64,000 bases of DNA, taken from NCBI GenBank assembly GCA_027489335.1, contig JAIXZX010000005.1:151125-215124 (forward strand), in the 5' to 3' direction. The number at the start of each line of letters is the position of its first letter. The stretch's first letter is position 1. The notes below the pieces were generated by a model that did not search any database, was not told where the DNA came from, and was given only the letters and a program-made list of their open reading frames with translations. Origin of the DNA: Caulobacteraceae bacterium (lineage in GTDB: Bacteria > Pseudomonadota > Alphaproteobacteria > Caulobacterales > Caulobacteraceae). The position numbers were made by a program, and so were the translations under genes. Below are positions 42,158 through 51,945 of the stretch, piece after piece.

Positions 42158-44929
42158 ATGAACGCCGTCGAGATTGAAGAAGCCGTAACGAAGCTGGCCG
42201 ACGAGGCCTTTGACGCCGCCGAGTTCCCGTTCAGCTTCCTGGAGGCCTTCGGAAACAAGGAGACGACGCTTCGCAAGCTCCGCAGCGGGGCGTCGAACAA
42301 GTCCGATGTGGGTGGGGTCCTCCAGGCCAACAACATCCATATCGCGGTGTGCCCCCCGGGGCAGGTGACTGCGACCCTGGGCGCCCTGCGCGACAGCCTG
42401 GCCACGACCCGCTGGAAGGCCAAGTTCATCCTGGCCACGGACGGGGAGACGCTTGAGGCCGAGGACCTGGCCAGTGGGGAGACGGTGGCCTGCCCCTATG
42501 GGGACTTCCCCAACCATTTCGGCTTCTTCCTGCCCCTGGCGGGCATCACCACCGTCAAGCAGATCCGCGAAAGCGCGTTCGACATCCGCGCCACCAGCCG
42601 GCTGAACCGACTCTATGTGGAACTGTTGAAGGACAATCCTGACTGGGGAACCGCCCAGCGTCGCCACGACATGAACCACTTCATGGCGCGGCTGATCTTC
42701 TGCTTCTTCGCCGAGGACACCGAGATCTTCCACGGCGAGCGGGCCTTCACCTCGGCTGTGGAGACCATGAGCGCCAAGGACTCGGCCAACACCCATGAGG
42801 TGATCGGCCAGCTGTTTGCGGCCATGAACACCAAGGCGGCGGAGCGGGCCGCTGCGGGCATTCCCCGCTGGGCTGAGCCATTTCCGTATGTGAACGGCGG
42901 GCTGTTTTCCGGCAGCACCGAGGTTCCGCGCTTCAGCCGCATCGCCCGATCATACCTGCTGCATATCGGCAGCCTGGACTGGAAGAAGATCAATCCCGAC
43001 ATCTTCGGCTCGATGATCCAGGCCGTGGCCGACGACGATGAGCGCGGCGCGCTGGGCATGCACTACACCAGCGTGCCCAACATCCTGAAGGTGCTGAACC
43101 CGCTGTTTCTCGATGACCTGCGGGAGAAGCTGGATCAGGCCGGCGACAATCCGCGCACCCTGCTCAACCTGCGCAAGCGTATGTCCACGATCCGGGTCTT
43201 CGATCCGGCCTGCGGCTCGGGTAACTTCCTGGTCGTTGCCTACAAGCAGATGCGGGAGATTGAGGCGGAGATCAATCGCCGCCGCCGCGAGCCTGACCTG
43301 CGCACAGAAATCCCCCTGACCAATTTTCGCGGGATCGAGCTGCGCGACTTCCCGGCCGAGATCGCCCGCCTGGCTCTGATCATCGCCGAATATCAGTGCG
43401 ACGTGACCTATCGCGGCCAGAAGGAGGCCTTGCGCGACTTCCTGCCCTTGGACGCCAAGAACTGGATCACCTGCGGCAACGCCCTGCGACTCGACTGGCT
43501 CAGCATCTGCCCGCCCACCGGGACAGGGGTGAGGATCCACGGCGACGATCTGTTCAACACGCCTCTCGATCAAACCGAGATCGACTTCGAGAACGAGGGT
43601 GGTGAAACCTACATTTGTGGAAATCCACCTTACAAGGGAAGCAGCTATCAGACCGCGGAGCAGAAAGATGACCTGCGCTACGTCATAGCCAGTAGGTCTG
43701 ACCATTGGAAGAACATGGACTACGTGGCGGGGTGGTTTGTCAAAGCGTCAGATGCTCTTTGCAATACTAGAGGTAGTTTCGCATTTGTTAGCACAAACTC
43801 TATCTGTCAGGGACAGCAGGTTCCACTTTTATGGCCAATAATATTATCTCGTCGTCAAGCTATTGTATTTGCGTATAGATCATTCAAGTGGAGCAATCTT
43901 GCAAGTAATGTTGCCGGCGTCACAGTGGTGGTGGTTGGAGTGTCTTCGATCTTGCGCGACCGTTCCACCCTCTACACAGTGGAGTCGGGTCGGGTTTCGG
44001 CGCGGGAGGTCTCATCAATTAACCCATATTTGGTCCCTGGTTCGCCAATCGTTGTCACTCCAAAACGCGAGCCTTTTTCGGGCCTTGCTAACATGCTGAA
44101 GGGCAACCAACCGTCAGACGGGGGGCATCTCTGCCTCAATAGAGATGAGCGGGCTAGGCTTACGGCTCTAGCGCCACAGTCAGTGAAGTATATTCGTCGG
44201 TACGCTGGAGCTGCAGATTTTATCCAAGGGAAGGATCGGTATTGTCTCTGGATCGAAGATACTGAAGCCCATGAAGCTCAGCTTCTTGAACCGATTGCTG
44301 AGCGATTATCCCTTGTTCGAGAGATGCGAGAAAGTGCCAAGGCTCCTACCACCCGACCTGCGGCGGCTTGGCCACACAGATTCATCCAGATACAGGCAGT
44401 ATCGAAGGGCCACGCTATAGTTATTCCGCGTATTTCGTCAGAAAGCCGAGATTACATTCCTGCTGGATTGGTCGACGAATATACCATCCTATCAGACCAG
44501 GCATTCGCGCTGTATGATTCCTACTTGTGGAATTTGTCGGTATTGTCTTCCAGGATACATCTTCTCTGGATTTCCACCGTGTGCGGCAAGATGAAGACCG
44601 ATCTCAGGTATTCAAACACTATGGGCTGGAACACTTTCCCACTTCCGAGGCTCACAGATAAGAACCGGGATGACCTGACCCGCTGTGCCGAGGACATGCT
44701 GCTGGCACGCGAGGCGCATTTCCCTGCCACCATTGCCGACCTCTACGATCCCGAGGCCATGCCGGCCGATCTGCGCGCGGCCCACGAGCGTAACGATGAG
44801 GTGCTGGAGCGCATCTATATCGGCCGCCGGTTTAAGAACGACACCGAGCGGCTCGAAAAGCTGTTCGAGCTCTATACAAAAATGACCGCCCAACCGGACG
44901 CGGCGGCCGCGAAGCGGACGAAACACTAG
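42158..44929 (+). CDS. MmeI-like adenine-type DNA methyltransferase
   Basis: The 923-residue protein has an N-terminal domain (1-130) without a recognisable nuclease motif, a helical connector, and a gamma-class methyltransferase core with FDPACGSGNF (348-357, motif I) and NPPY (489-492, motif IV), typical of N6-adenine methylation. The rest is a target-recognition and helical C-terminal part. Most of residues 480-830 is encoded by unusually AT-rich DNA. It resembles the MmeI/type IIG class but apparently lacks its endonuclease domain, so cleavage probably comes from the downstream genes. It starts an operon of four. Confidence 0.85.
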   Translation: MNAVEIEEAVTKLADEAFDAAEFPFSFLEAFGNKETTLRKLRSGASNKSDVGGVLQANNIHIAVCPPGQVTATLGALRDSLATTRWKAKFILATDGETLEAEDLASGETVACPYGDFPNHFGFFLPLAGITTVKQIRESAFDIRATSRLNRLYVELLKDNPDWGTAQRRHDMNHFMARLIFCFFAEDTEIFHGERAFTSAVETMSAKDSANTHEVIGQLFAAMNTKAAERAAAGIPRWAEPFPYVNGGLFSGSTEVPRFSRIARSYLLHIGSLDWKKINPDIFGSMIQAVADDDERGALGMHYTSVPNILKVLNPLFLDDLREKLDQAGDNPRTLLNLRKRMSTIRVFDPACGSGNFLVVAYKQMREIEAEINRRRREPDLRTEIPLTNFRGIELRDFPAEIARLALIIAEYQCDVTYRGQKEALRDFLPLDAKNWITCGNALRLDWLSICPPTGTGVRIHGDDLFNTPLDQTEIDFENEGGETYICGNPPYKGSSYQTAEQKDDLRYVIASRSDHWKNMDYVAGWFVKASDALCNTRGSFAFVSTNSICQGQQVPLLWPIILSRRQAIVFAYRSFKWSNLASNVAGVTVVVVGVSSILRDRSTLYTVESGRVSAREVSSINPYLVPGSPIVVTPKREPFSGLANMLKGNQPSDGGHLCLNRDERARLTALAPQSVKYIRRYAGAADFIQGKDRYCLWIEDTEAHEAQLLEPIAERLSLVREMRESAKAPTTRPAAAWPHRFIQIQAVSKGHAIVIPRISSESRDYIPAGLVDEYTILSDQAFALYDSYLWNLSVLSSRIHLLWISTVCGKMKTDLRYSNTMGWNTFPLPRLTDKNRDDLTRCAEDMLLAREAHFPATIADLYDPEAMPADLRAAHERNDEVLERIYIGRRFKNDTERLEKLFELYTKMTAQPDAAAAKRTKH

Positions 44930-44949
44930 CGGGCTGGGAGCTGGGTTCG

Positions 44950-46665
44950 ATGGAAGCGCGAAGCAAGACGATCGAGGCCTGGTTCTCGATGATTGAGCAG
45001 GGGCAGGTAAAGCTGCCCAGGTTTCAGCGCCATGAGGCGTGGCGACCGCACCAGATCGCCGGGCTGTTCGAGAACATCCTGCGTTCGCCGTCCCTGCCAG
45101 TCGGGGTGCTGCTGGTCCTGGAGGTCGGCGACAAGGAGCTGTTCCATTCGCGCCCAATCGTCGGGGCCCCAGCTACCAGTGATCGGCCGCTGATGCACAT
45201 CCTGGATGGGCAGCAGCGCATGACGGCGCTCTGGCGCTCGCTCACAGACGACTACGAGGATCTGAAGGTCTTCGTCCGTCTCTTGGCCTCCAGCGATACC
45301 AGCCAAGACGACGCTGTCTCTGAAGATGATGAGGAGGGGGGCGCGCTGGTCCAGATCGAGCGGCGCTGGATGAACAAGGGGATGCCGCGCCCGGTTTGGG
45401 CTGACGACGATGTGGAGTGCATCAAGCGCGGCCTCGCGCCGATCTCCATCTTCCGCCCCGGCGGAACTGGTGAGGCCGCCTTCAAGCTCTGGCGCGAGCG
45501 CCTACGCGAAGGGGGCGTTTTCACCGACGACATCGGTGATCGGGCCGGCGATCTGCGCAAGCGGGTGCTGAGCTACACTCTGCCGTTCCTGTCGCTGCCA
45601 GTCGGGACGTCGCGCGAAACCGCCCTGGAGGTGTTTATCAACATGAACACCTCGGCCTCGCCCCTGAAGGACTACGACATCGTCGTCGCCCAGGTCGAGG
45701 AAGGGGTCGGGGAGTCCCTTCACGACAAGGTGGAGGCCCTGCTTCAGTCGGCGCCCGCGGCCCGTGAGTATGGGCGCATCGAAGACATCCTTCTGGCGAT
45801 GACGGCGCTGCTGCTCGACAAGCCGCCGATCAAGAAGACCTATCTTGAAGACGACTTCGGGAAGGGCCTGGCCACCGTCTGGCCAGACGTGGTGGCTGGC
45901 TTAGAAAGGGGGATCCAGTTCCTGGGCGAGGAGGCCTTGTTCAACGAGAAGACCCTGCCCAGCGATGTGGCCGTCTATCTGACCTGCGCCCTATGGGCGG
46001 TCGCATCGAAGTTGAAGCTCGATCAGGAAGGGAACGCTCGCCAGATCATTCGAAAGGTGCTGTGGCGGGCTTGCTTCACCCATCGCTATGGGAAGACCTC
46101 GGCGACGCGTGCCTATGCCGACTTCAAAGCCCTACGTGCCATGATCGATGGAACGACCCCAGACCCCAAATGCGAGCTGTTTGACGCCACGGTCTTCCGA
46201 TTGCCGGACCTGGAGGAGATCAAGGGCGCCGGCTGGCCGGGGCGGAAGGATCGGCTGCCACGGGCGATCCTAGCGACCTCTCTTCGCCGCAGGGCGCAGG
46301 ACTTCGCCGATGGAACGCCGATCGGGCGAAACAACATCGCCGCTCGCGAGCTCGATCACCTCTATTCCTGTGGCTACCTGAAAGAGGAGCGGGACAGTCC
46401 GCGCGTGAACCGCGCCTTGAACTGCGCCCTCATCACCGGCCTGACAAACCGCAACAAAAGCGCCGCCGCGCCGAGCGACTATGTGGCCAAACGGGCGGCG
46501 GCGGCCAATCTCGGCGAAGAGACCGTTCGTTGGCGCCTGGCGACGCATCTCATTCCCTACGACGAACTGACTTCCGACAACTATGACGCCTTCCTGGATG
46601 CCCGCGCCAAGCTGGTGGCTGCAGACATGATGGCGCTTTGTGACGGGGTGGAGCCCTCTGCATGA
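44950..46665 (+). CDS. DUF262 (GmrS/ParB-like) protein with HNH-like C-terminus
   Basis: The 571-residue product has the DUF262 domain at about 1-230: VKLPRFQRHEAWRP and the signature HILDGQQRMTALW with Asp86-Gly-Gln-Gln-Arg90, as in GmrSD and similar defence proteins that use NTP. FINMNTSASPLKDYDIV is the second DUF262 motif. The C-terminal ELDHLYSCGYL and VNRALNCALITGLTNRNKS follow the H...N...N..K pattern of DUF1524/HNH-like nucleases, so it may cut DNA. It begins 20 bases after the methyltransferase gene and overlaps the helicase start by 4. Confidence 0.85.
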   Translation: MEARSKTIEAWFSMIEQGQVKLPRFQRHEAWRPHQIAGLFENILRSPSLPVGVLLVLEVGDKELFHSRPIVGAPATSDRPLMHILDGQQRMTALWRSLTDDYEDLKVFVRLLASSDTSQDDAVSEDDEEGGALVQIERRWMNKGMPRPVWADDDVECIKRGLAPISIFRPGGTGEAAFKLWRERLREGGVFTDDIGDRAGDLRKRVLSYTLPFLSLPVGTSRETALEVFINMNTSASPLKDYDIVVAQVEEGVGESLHDKVEALLQSAPAAREYGRIEDILLAMTALLLDKPPIKKTYLEDDFGKGLATVWPDVVAGLERGIQFLGEEALFNEKTLPSDVAVYLTCALWAVASKLKLDQEGNARQIIRKVLWRACFTHRYGKTSATRAYADFKALRAMIDGTTPDPKCELFDATVFRLPDLEEIKGAGWPGRKDRLPRAILATSLRRRAQDFADGTPIGRNNIAARELDHLYSCGYLKEERDSPRVNRALNCALITGLTNRNKSAAAPSDYVAKRAAAANLGEETVRWRLATHLIPYDELTSDNYDAFLDARAKLVAADMMALCDGVEPSA

Positions 46666-48716
46666 CCGAGACCCTCTCCGTCCCCTCCGTTTCGGTCCGC
46701 TACGCCTCCAATGGCAGCTCGACCAAGGCCAACGAGTTCGGCATGCGGCCGATGCAGGAGCGCGCCTATGAGAAGCGTGGCGAGCAGTATCTGCTGATCA
46801 AGTCGCCGCCGGCCTCGGGCAAGAGCCGCGCCCTGATGTTCATCGCCCTGGACAAGCTGGCCAATCAGGGGGTGAAGCAGGCCATCATCGTGGTGCCGGA
46901 GAGGTCCATCGGCGCCAGCTTTCACAATGAGTCGCTAACCCGGCATGGGTTCTGGGCTGACTGGCATGTGGAGCCGAGGTGGAACCTGTGCGACGCGCCG
47001 GGCAACGACAATGGCGGCAAGGTCAACGCGCTGGGCGCCTTCCTCGAAAGCGACGATCAGGTGCTGGTCTGCACCCACGCGACGTTTCGTTTCGCGGTCG
47101 ATAAGTTCGGGATCGAGGCCTTCGATGACCGGCTGATCGCGGTGGACGAATTCCACCATGTCTCGGCCAATCCCGACAACAAGCTGGGCCTGCATCTGGG
47201 CGAGCTCATCACCCGCGACCGGGTCCATGTCGTGGCCATGACCGGGTCCTATTTCCGGGGTGACGCCGAGGCGGTGCTGTCGCCGCAGGACGAGGGCCGG
47301 TTCGAGAGCGTCACCTACACCTACTACGAGCAGCTCAACGGCTATGAGCATCTGAAGCAGCTCGACATCGGCTACTTCTTCTATTCCGGCGCCTATGCCG
47401 ACGACATTCTGAAGGTGCTGAACCCCGCCGAGAAGACGATCATCCATATCCCCAGCGTCAATGCCCGCGAGAGCACCAAGGACAAGATCAAGGAGGTGGA
47501 GCATATTATCGAGGCCCTGGGCGAGTGGCAGGGGACCGATGCCGCCACCGGCTTTCAGCTGGTCAAGGCAGCCGACGGACAGATGCTGCGCATCGCCGAT
47601 CTGGTGGACGATGATCCGACCAAGCGCGACCGCGTGTCCGCCGCTCTGAAGGACCCGGCGCAGAAGAACAATCGCGATCATGTGGACATCATCATCGCCC
47701 TGGGCATGGCCAAGGAGGGCTTTGACTGGATCTGGTGCGAGCACGCCCTGACGGTGGGCTATCGCTCAAGCCTGACCGAGATTGTGCAAATCATTGGCCG
47801 GGCGACCCGAGATGCGCCGGGCAAGGCCCGCGCCCGCTTCTCCAACCTGATCGCCGAACCGGCCGCGGCCGATGACATCGTCACTGAGGCGGTCAACGAC
47901 ACGCTGAAGGCCATCGCGGCCAGCCTGTTGATGGAGCAGGTGCTGGCGCCGCGCTTTGAGTTCAGGCCGAAGAACCCACAGAACGAGCCGACGCCCGGCT
48001 TCGACTATGGCGAGGGTGGCTTTGACGCCGACAAGTGCAACGTCGGTTTCAATGAGGAGTCCGGCAAGTTCCAGATCGAGATCAAGGGTCTTGTGACGCC
48101 CAAGAGCGAGGAGGCGGCGCGCATTTGCCAGGAGGACCTGAACGAGGTGATCGCCGCTTTCGTGCAGGACAAGACCACCATCGAGCGCGGCCTGTTCGAT
48201 GAGGAGCTGGTGCCCGAAGAGCTGACCCAGGTGCGCATGGGCAAGATCGTCCGGGACAAGTTCCCGCACCTGGACGCCGAGGATCAGGAGGCCGTTCGGC
48301 AGCATGCGGTGGCGGCGCTGAACCTGACCCAGAAGGCGAAGGAGGTCGCCGTAGGCAGCGGCCTGGGCGAGGAGCGCGCCAACACCGCCTTCGTCGATGG
48401 CGTGCGTCGGTTCGCCATGGATGTGAAGGAGTTGGACATTGACCTGATCGACCGGGTCAATCCGTTCGGCGAAGCCTATGCCATCCTGGCCAAGACGATG
48501 AGCGAGGAGAGCCTGAAGCAGGTCGCTGCCGCGATCGCTGCCAAGCGCACGAGCCTGACGCCGGAGGAGGCGAAGGTGATCGCCAAGCGCGCCGTCGAGT
48601 TCAAGCGCGAGCGTGGACGACTGCCGTCTATCAGCTCGGCCGACGCCTGGGAAAAGCACCTGGCCGAGGGAGCCGCAGCCTTTGTCCGGTTCAAGGATGA
48701 GGGCCGCTATGAGTGA
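46662..48716 (+). CDS. DEAD/DEAH-box superfamily 2 helicase
   Basis: The 684-residue product has a Walker A loop SPPASGKS (48-55), a Walker B DEFHH (162-166), TGSYF as motif III, and IIGRATRDAPGKARARF as motif VI. It is a RecA-fold SF2 ATPase of the type I/III restriction translocase kind. A helical C-terminal 200 residues is probably a partner interface. In this operon it likely translocates or remodels DNA for the methyltransferase and nuclease. It overlaps both neighbours (4 bases upstream, 8 downstream). Confidence 0.9.
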   Translation: MTETLSVPSVSVRYASNGSSTKANEFGMRPMQERAYEKRGEQYLLIKSPPASGKSRALMFIALDKLANQGVKQAIIVVPERSIGASFHNESLTRHGFWADWHVEPRWNLCDAPGNDNGGKVNALGAFLESDDQVLVCTHATFRFAVDKFGIEAFDDRLIAVDEFHHVSANPDNKLGLHLGELITRDRVHVVAMTGSYFRGDAEAVLSPQDEGRFESVTYTYYEQLNGYEHLKQLDIGYFFYSGAYADDILKVLNPAEKTIIHIPSVNARESTKDKIKEVEHIIEALGEWQGTDAATGFQLVKAADGQMLRIADLVDDDPTKRDRVSAALKDPAQKNNRDHVDIIIALGMAKEGFDWIWCEHALTVGYRSSLTEIVQIIGRATRDAPGKARARFSNLIAEPAAADDIVTEAVNDTLKAIAASLLMEQVLAPRFEFRPKNPQNEPTPGFDYGEGGFDADKCNVGFNEESGKFQIEIKGLVTPKSEEAARICQEDLNEVIAAFVQDKTTIERGLFDEELVPEELTQVRMGKIVRDKFPHLDAEDQEAVRQHAVAALNLTQKAKEVAVGSGLGEERANTAFVDGVRRFAMDVKELDIDLIDRVNPFGEAYAILAKTMSEESLKQVAAAIAAKRTSLTPEEAKVIAKRAVEFKRERGRLPSISSADAWEKHLAEGAAAFVRFKDEGRYE

Positions 48717-49914
48717 CCTCGACCTTGATGAGCTGCGCGCAGAGCTGGAGGGTTTCGCCCAGCCGAAGAAGCAGGCCGGCCGCTCGCCCCGCGAGGAGCG
48801 CATCATCGCCGGCTTCGAGGAGATCCAGCGTTTCGTCGAAACCCACGGTCGCGCGCCGCAGCATGGCGAGCACCGCGACATCTTTGAACGGCTCTATGCG
48901 GTGCGGCTGGACCGCATCCGCGAGCAGGCCGATTGCCGCGCCCTGGTGGAGCCGCTGGATCACCAAGGGCTTCTGGCGGGCGAGGGGCTCAACCTGCCCC
49001 AGGCCGACGAGCTGGACGATGACGCGCTGCTGGCCGAGTTGGGCATGGCAGAGGGTGACCCGACCGGGATCACCGAGCTGCGACATGTCAGATCCGCCGC
49101 GGAGAAGCGCGAGGCTGAGGAGATCGCCAACCGCGAGCGGTGCGAGGACTTCGCGCAGTTCAAGCCCCTGTTCGAGCGGGTCGCCAAGGACCTGGAGATC
49201 GGCGCCCGGATCACGCGGCAGATCCGCAAGGACGCCGGCTTCCTGAAGTCCGACATTCAGCAGGGTGAGTTCTTCATTCTGGGCGGCCAGACGGTCTATG
49301 TCGCCGACGTGGGCGAGCCGATCAAAGCGCCCAATGGGGAGACCGACGCGCGCCTTCGGGTCATCTATTCTAACGCCACCGAGAGCAACCTCCTGCTGCG
49401 CTCGCTGCAGCGGGCGCTCTACAAGGACGAGACCAGCCGGCGGATCTCGGAGCCTTCGGCGGGCCCTCTGTTCGCCGATGAGGCCGATACGGACGATCTG
49501 GCCAGCGGCACGATCTACGTCCTGCGCAGCAAGTCCGATCACGCTACGGTGGCGGAGAACCGGGAGCTTGTTCACAAGATCGGCGTGACAGGCGGCGAGG
49601 TCGAACAGCGCATCGCCGGCGCCCGCCAACAGCCGACCTTTCTCATGGCCGATGTCGAGGTTGTCGCGACTTACCGCCTCTACAACATCAACCGAGCCCG
49701 GCTGGAGAATCTGATTCACAGGGTCTTCGACCCCGCCCGGCTTAAGATCACGATCCCCGACCGCTTCGGGCGCAACGTCGAGGCCAGGGAGTGGTTTCTC
49801 GTCCCCCTGTTCGTGATCGACGAGGCCGTCGACCGCATCAGGGACGGCTCAATCACCGACTACATCTACGATCCGCCAACGGCGAGCCTGAGGCTGGTTG
49901 GAGGGGATAAGTAA
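48709..49914 (+). CDS. GIY-YIG nuclease family protein
   Basis: The ATG at 48709 follows AAGGATGAGGG and overlaps the helicase stop. The 401-residue protein has a helical N-terminal half rich in Glu and Arg and a GIY-YIG-type nuclease domain at about 265-345: GTIYVLRS (GIY position), HKIGVT (YIG position), Arg301 and Glu333. This arrangement is close to the T5orf172/MUG113 class. It is the best candidate for the DNA-cutting subunit of the four-gene system. Confidence 0.82.
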   Translation: MSDLDLDELRAELEGFAQPKKQAGRSPREERIIAGFEEIQRFVETHGRAPQHGEHRDIFERLYAVRLDRIREQADCRALVEPLDHQGLLAGEGLNLPQADELDDDALLAELGMAEGDPTGITELRHVRSAAEKREAEEIANRERCEDFAQFKPLFERVAKDLEIGARITRQIRKDAGFLKSDIQQGEFFILGGQTVYVADVGEPIKAPNGETDARLRVIYSNATESNLLLRSLQRALYKDETSRRISEPSAGPLFADEADTDDLASGTIYVLRSKSDHATVAENRELVHKIGVTGGEVEQRIAGARQQPTFLMADVEVVATYRLYNINRARLENLIHRVFDPARLKITIPDRFGRNVEAREWFLVPLFVIDEAVDRIRDGSITDYIYDPPTASLRLVGGDK

Positions 49915-50110
49915 GTCACCGGAGGTGGCTCGGGATGGCCGCCTGTGGATCCCTGACCGGGGGCGGCGACCTAATTAGATTCGCGAGGGTATCTCGAGGT
50001 CACGATTCAGCCCTGCGTGATCCAGGGTAGTTCGTCTGATTGCACTCGCATTTGCGCTTGCCAGAGGAGCGATGATCTCGGCTCGTCGCATCTATGCGGC
50101 ACAGCGTGGC

Positions 50111-50746
50111 TCAGCTGCTCTCCGGCGGAAGGCCCTCGTCAGTTCGTACTTGGTCAACGGCTGCGACTGCGCGGGGAAGGGCAGCTTGGTCGAGGGTAAC
50201 GACGCTGTTCTCCTTGCGGCCGATGAGCCGCGGCTGGGCACCGGAGTTGTCGAAGAGCCAAGCGCGATCGGCCTGCTCCAGGAACCACGGCATTTGCTTG
50301 AGCGAGTTCTCGTATCGCTTGCGGACGCGGTCTTCGGGCACGTCGTGCCCGCCCTTGAGCACCCTGAGCTTCACCCGTTCCACGTTCCGGTCCGGCGTAT
50401 CGAGCATGACGTAGAGCAGCCATACCTCGAAGCCGATCACATGCGCAGCCGTCACCAGCCGACGGTACTTGTCCGTGGACAATACCGTCTCCACACCGAC
50501 CGTTTGGTGTGCCTGGATCGACGTCTCCAGCCAACTCTCGATGCGCTGGACGGAAGCGAGATTGGCATCGGTCAAGGCAAGCGACTCAACCTGGCTGATC
50601 CGCGCCGCCAGGAGGTCAGGATTGATGATTCGGACCGACCGCCCGCCCCATTCGATGTTGGCGTTCTGGTATGCGCTGCTCTTTCCCGACCCGTTCGGCC
50701 CCGCGACGATCAGGAAGACCGGCGGCTCAGCCCTTGGGAGGGACAA
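50111..50746 (-). CDS. Zeta-toxin-like P-loop kinase
   Basis: The 211-residue protein has a Walker A GPNGSGKS at 16-23 followed by INPDLLAARIS, the zeta-toxin substrate motif, and an FDNSG-like segment near the C-terminus (WLFDNSGAQPRL). Zeta toxins phosphorylate UDP-N-acetylglucosamine or related substrates and block wall synthesis. It overlaps the preceding small gene by 20 bases, and that gene is probably its antitoxin. The family also includes non-toxin kinases. Confidence 0.8.
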   Translation of the reverse strand: MSLPRAEPPVFLIVAGPNGSGKSSAYQNANIEWGGRSVRIINPDLLAARISQVESLALTDANLASVQRIESWLETSIQAHQTVGVETVLSTDKYRRLVTAAHVIGFEVWLLYVMLDTPDRNVERVKLRVLKGGHDVPEDRVRKRYENSLKQMPWFLEQADRAWLFDNSGAQPRLIGRKENSVVTLDQAALPRAVAAVDQVRTDEGLPPESS

Positions 50747-50963
50747 CGTCCGTCACACCGATGATCTTCTTGTTGTCCTCGCGCGCCTTGGCCACGTTGC
50801 GGCCGAACACGTAGCGAAGGTCCTCGGTGAAGGACTGGCTTCCGCCGTCGAGGGTCCGCACCGTCTTCAGCACGCCGTCGCTGTCGCGAACGCGCTTAAG
50901 GGATACCCCCTTCGCGCCGCGGTTCTTTTTCGCATTGAGATTGCTGACAACAACCTTGGTCAT
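50727..50963 (-). CDS. Small basic partner of the zeta-like toxin
   Basis: The 78-residue protein precedes and overlaps the zeta-like gene by 20 bases, the position of an antitoxin. It is basic at the N-terminus (VVVSNLNAKKNRGAKGVSLKR) and has TLDGGSQSFTEDLRYVFGRNV further on (location only). It does not resemble the epsilon antitoxin, so the assignment rests on context. Confidence 0.6.
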   Translation of the reverse strand: MTKVVVSNLNAKKNRGAKGVSLKRVRDSDGVLKTVRTLDGGSQSFTEDLRYVFGRNVAKAREDNKKIIGVTDVVPPKG

Positions 50964-51017
50964 GACTCCACCTTACATTCCTTATGTAGCAACGAGCCGC
51001 CGAGTTCCAACACCCGC

Positions 51018-51539
51018 TCAACCCGCGCCGAGTGAGGCCAGCCGCACGAGCATGGCCTGAGCGCTTACCCCGTAGCGGTCCGCCAACCGCTTCACCTCGT
51101 TCGTGTCCTCAAGATCGATCCCGTGCTCCGACACGTCGCGGCGCAACCAATCGAGGGGCATCAGCAGGTTCGCCGCGAAGGCGTTAGCCTCGATCTCATC
51201 GACCTCTTCCGCACTCGCCGACGCGGTGTCCCTGAGGTTGATGCGTAGGCCCTGGTCCACATGCACGGGCTCGCCCGGGTGGAGTAGGAGGTGTCCCAGT
51301 TCGTGGGCGATGGTGAACCGTCGGCGAGCAGGCGTGTGCGCGACGTTGACCACGATCACTTTCCGATCACGCTCCCGATAGAGGACGCCCGAGACGTCCC
51401 TCTCCAGGCGGAAGACACGGACCTCCGCACCGAGGCCCGCTGCAAGGGCCTCGACGTCCACGGGCGGCCCATCCACTCCTTCAAGCAGCCGCTGGACACG
51501 ATTGCGCACGCGCGCGTAGCTGACTCGCGCAGCGCTCAC
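51018..51539 (-). CDS. ImmA/IrrE-type metallopeptidase (CapP-like)
   Basis: The 173-residue product has the zinc-protease motif HELGH (His79, Glu80, His83) in TIAHELGHLLLH, with an N-terminal DVEALAAGLGAEV segment typical of ImmA/IrrE. Such proteases cut a partner XRE repressor to derepress genes. Its start overlaps the XRE gene's stop by 4 bases. By analogy with the CapH-CapP pairs that control CBASS, this pair should control the divergent Bil operon. Confidence 0.9.
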   Translation of the reverse strand: MSAARVSYARVRNRVQRLLEGVDGPPVDVEALAAGLGAEVRVFRLERDVSGVLYRERDRKVIVVNVAHTPARRRFTIAHELGHLLLHPGEPVHVDQGLRINLRDTASASAEEVDEIEANAFAANLLMPLDWLRRDVSEHGIDLEDTNEVKRLADRYGVSAQAMLVRLASLGAG

Positions 51540-51832
51540 GCCTCGTCAGCGCCTTCCTGCTGCAGGCGCTCGATCACGCGCGCCACATCCGCACGCAGAG
51601 GCTCTTCGGCATCCTGAGTCGGCGACGGCATCAGCTCGACCACGTTCGCATCCAAGGCCTGCGCGAGTTCTACCACCTGGTGCAGCATGATGCGCTGGCG
51701 GCCTTTCTCAATGTTGGTGATCGAGGTTCGCGAGAGGTCGACGCGACGGGCGAGCTCCTCCTGGGTCACGCTTTTCTCCTCGCGCAACGCGCGGAGCCGC
51801 GAGCCGAAGACCCGGTACAGCTTGCTATCCAT
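51536..51832 (-). CDS. XRE-family HTH repressor (CapH-like)
   Basis: The 98-residue product has an XRE helix-turn-helix at about 8-65 (LRALREEKSVTQEELARRV, then LSRTSITNIEKGRQ) and a short helical tail that could be the protease target or dimer region. It is divergent from the Bil operon; a perfect palindrome TGTCACTGACA lies between. It is the likely repressor of that operon, removed by the ImmA-type protease encoded next. Confidence 0.88.
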   Translation of the reverse strand: MDSKLYRVFGSRLRALREEKSVTQEELARRVDLSRTSITNIEKGRQRIMLHQVVELAQALDANVVELMPSPTQDAEEPLRADVARVIERLQQEGADEA

Positions 51833-51945
51833 TCAGAGTCTCGAGGGGTTGAGGGCGCTTGAAGTTAGGCGTCCGTGAAATGATTTGCAATCCCAAAACC
51901 AACCTCCGAGCAAATTCTCTGCAGCTTGAAAATCGCCGTTGTTTG

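Noticed and set aside
42158..49914. BREX or DISARM system
   Set aside because: No PglZ, BrxC-like or BrxL proteins (BREX), and no DrmA/DrmB-type DUF1998 protein (DISARM).
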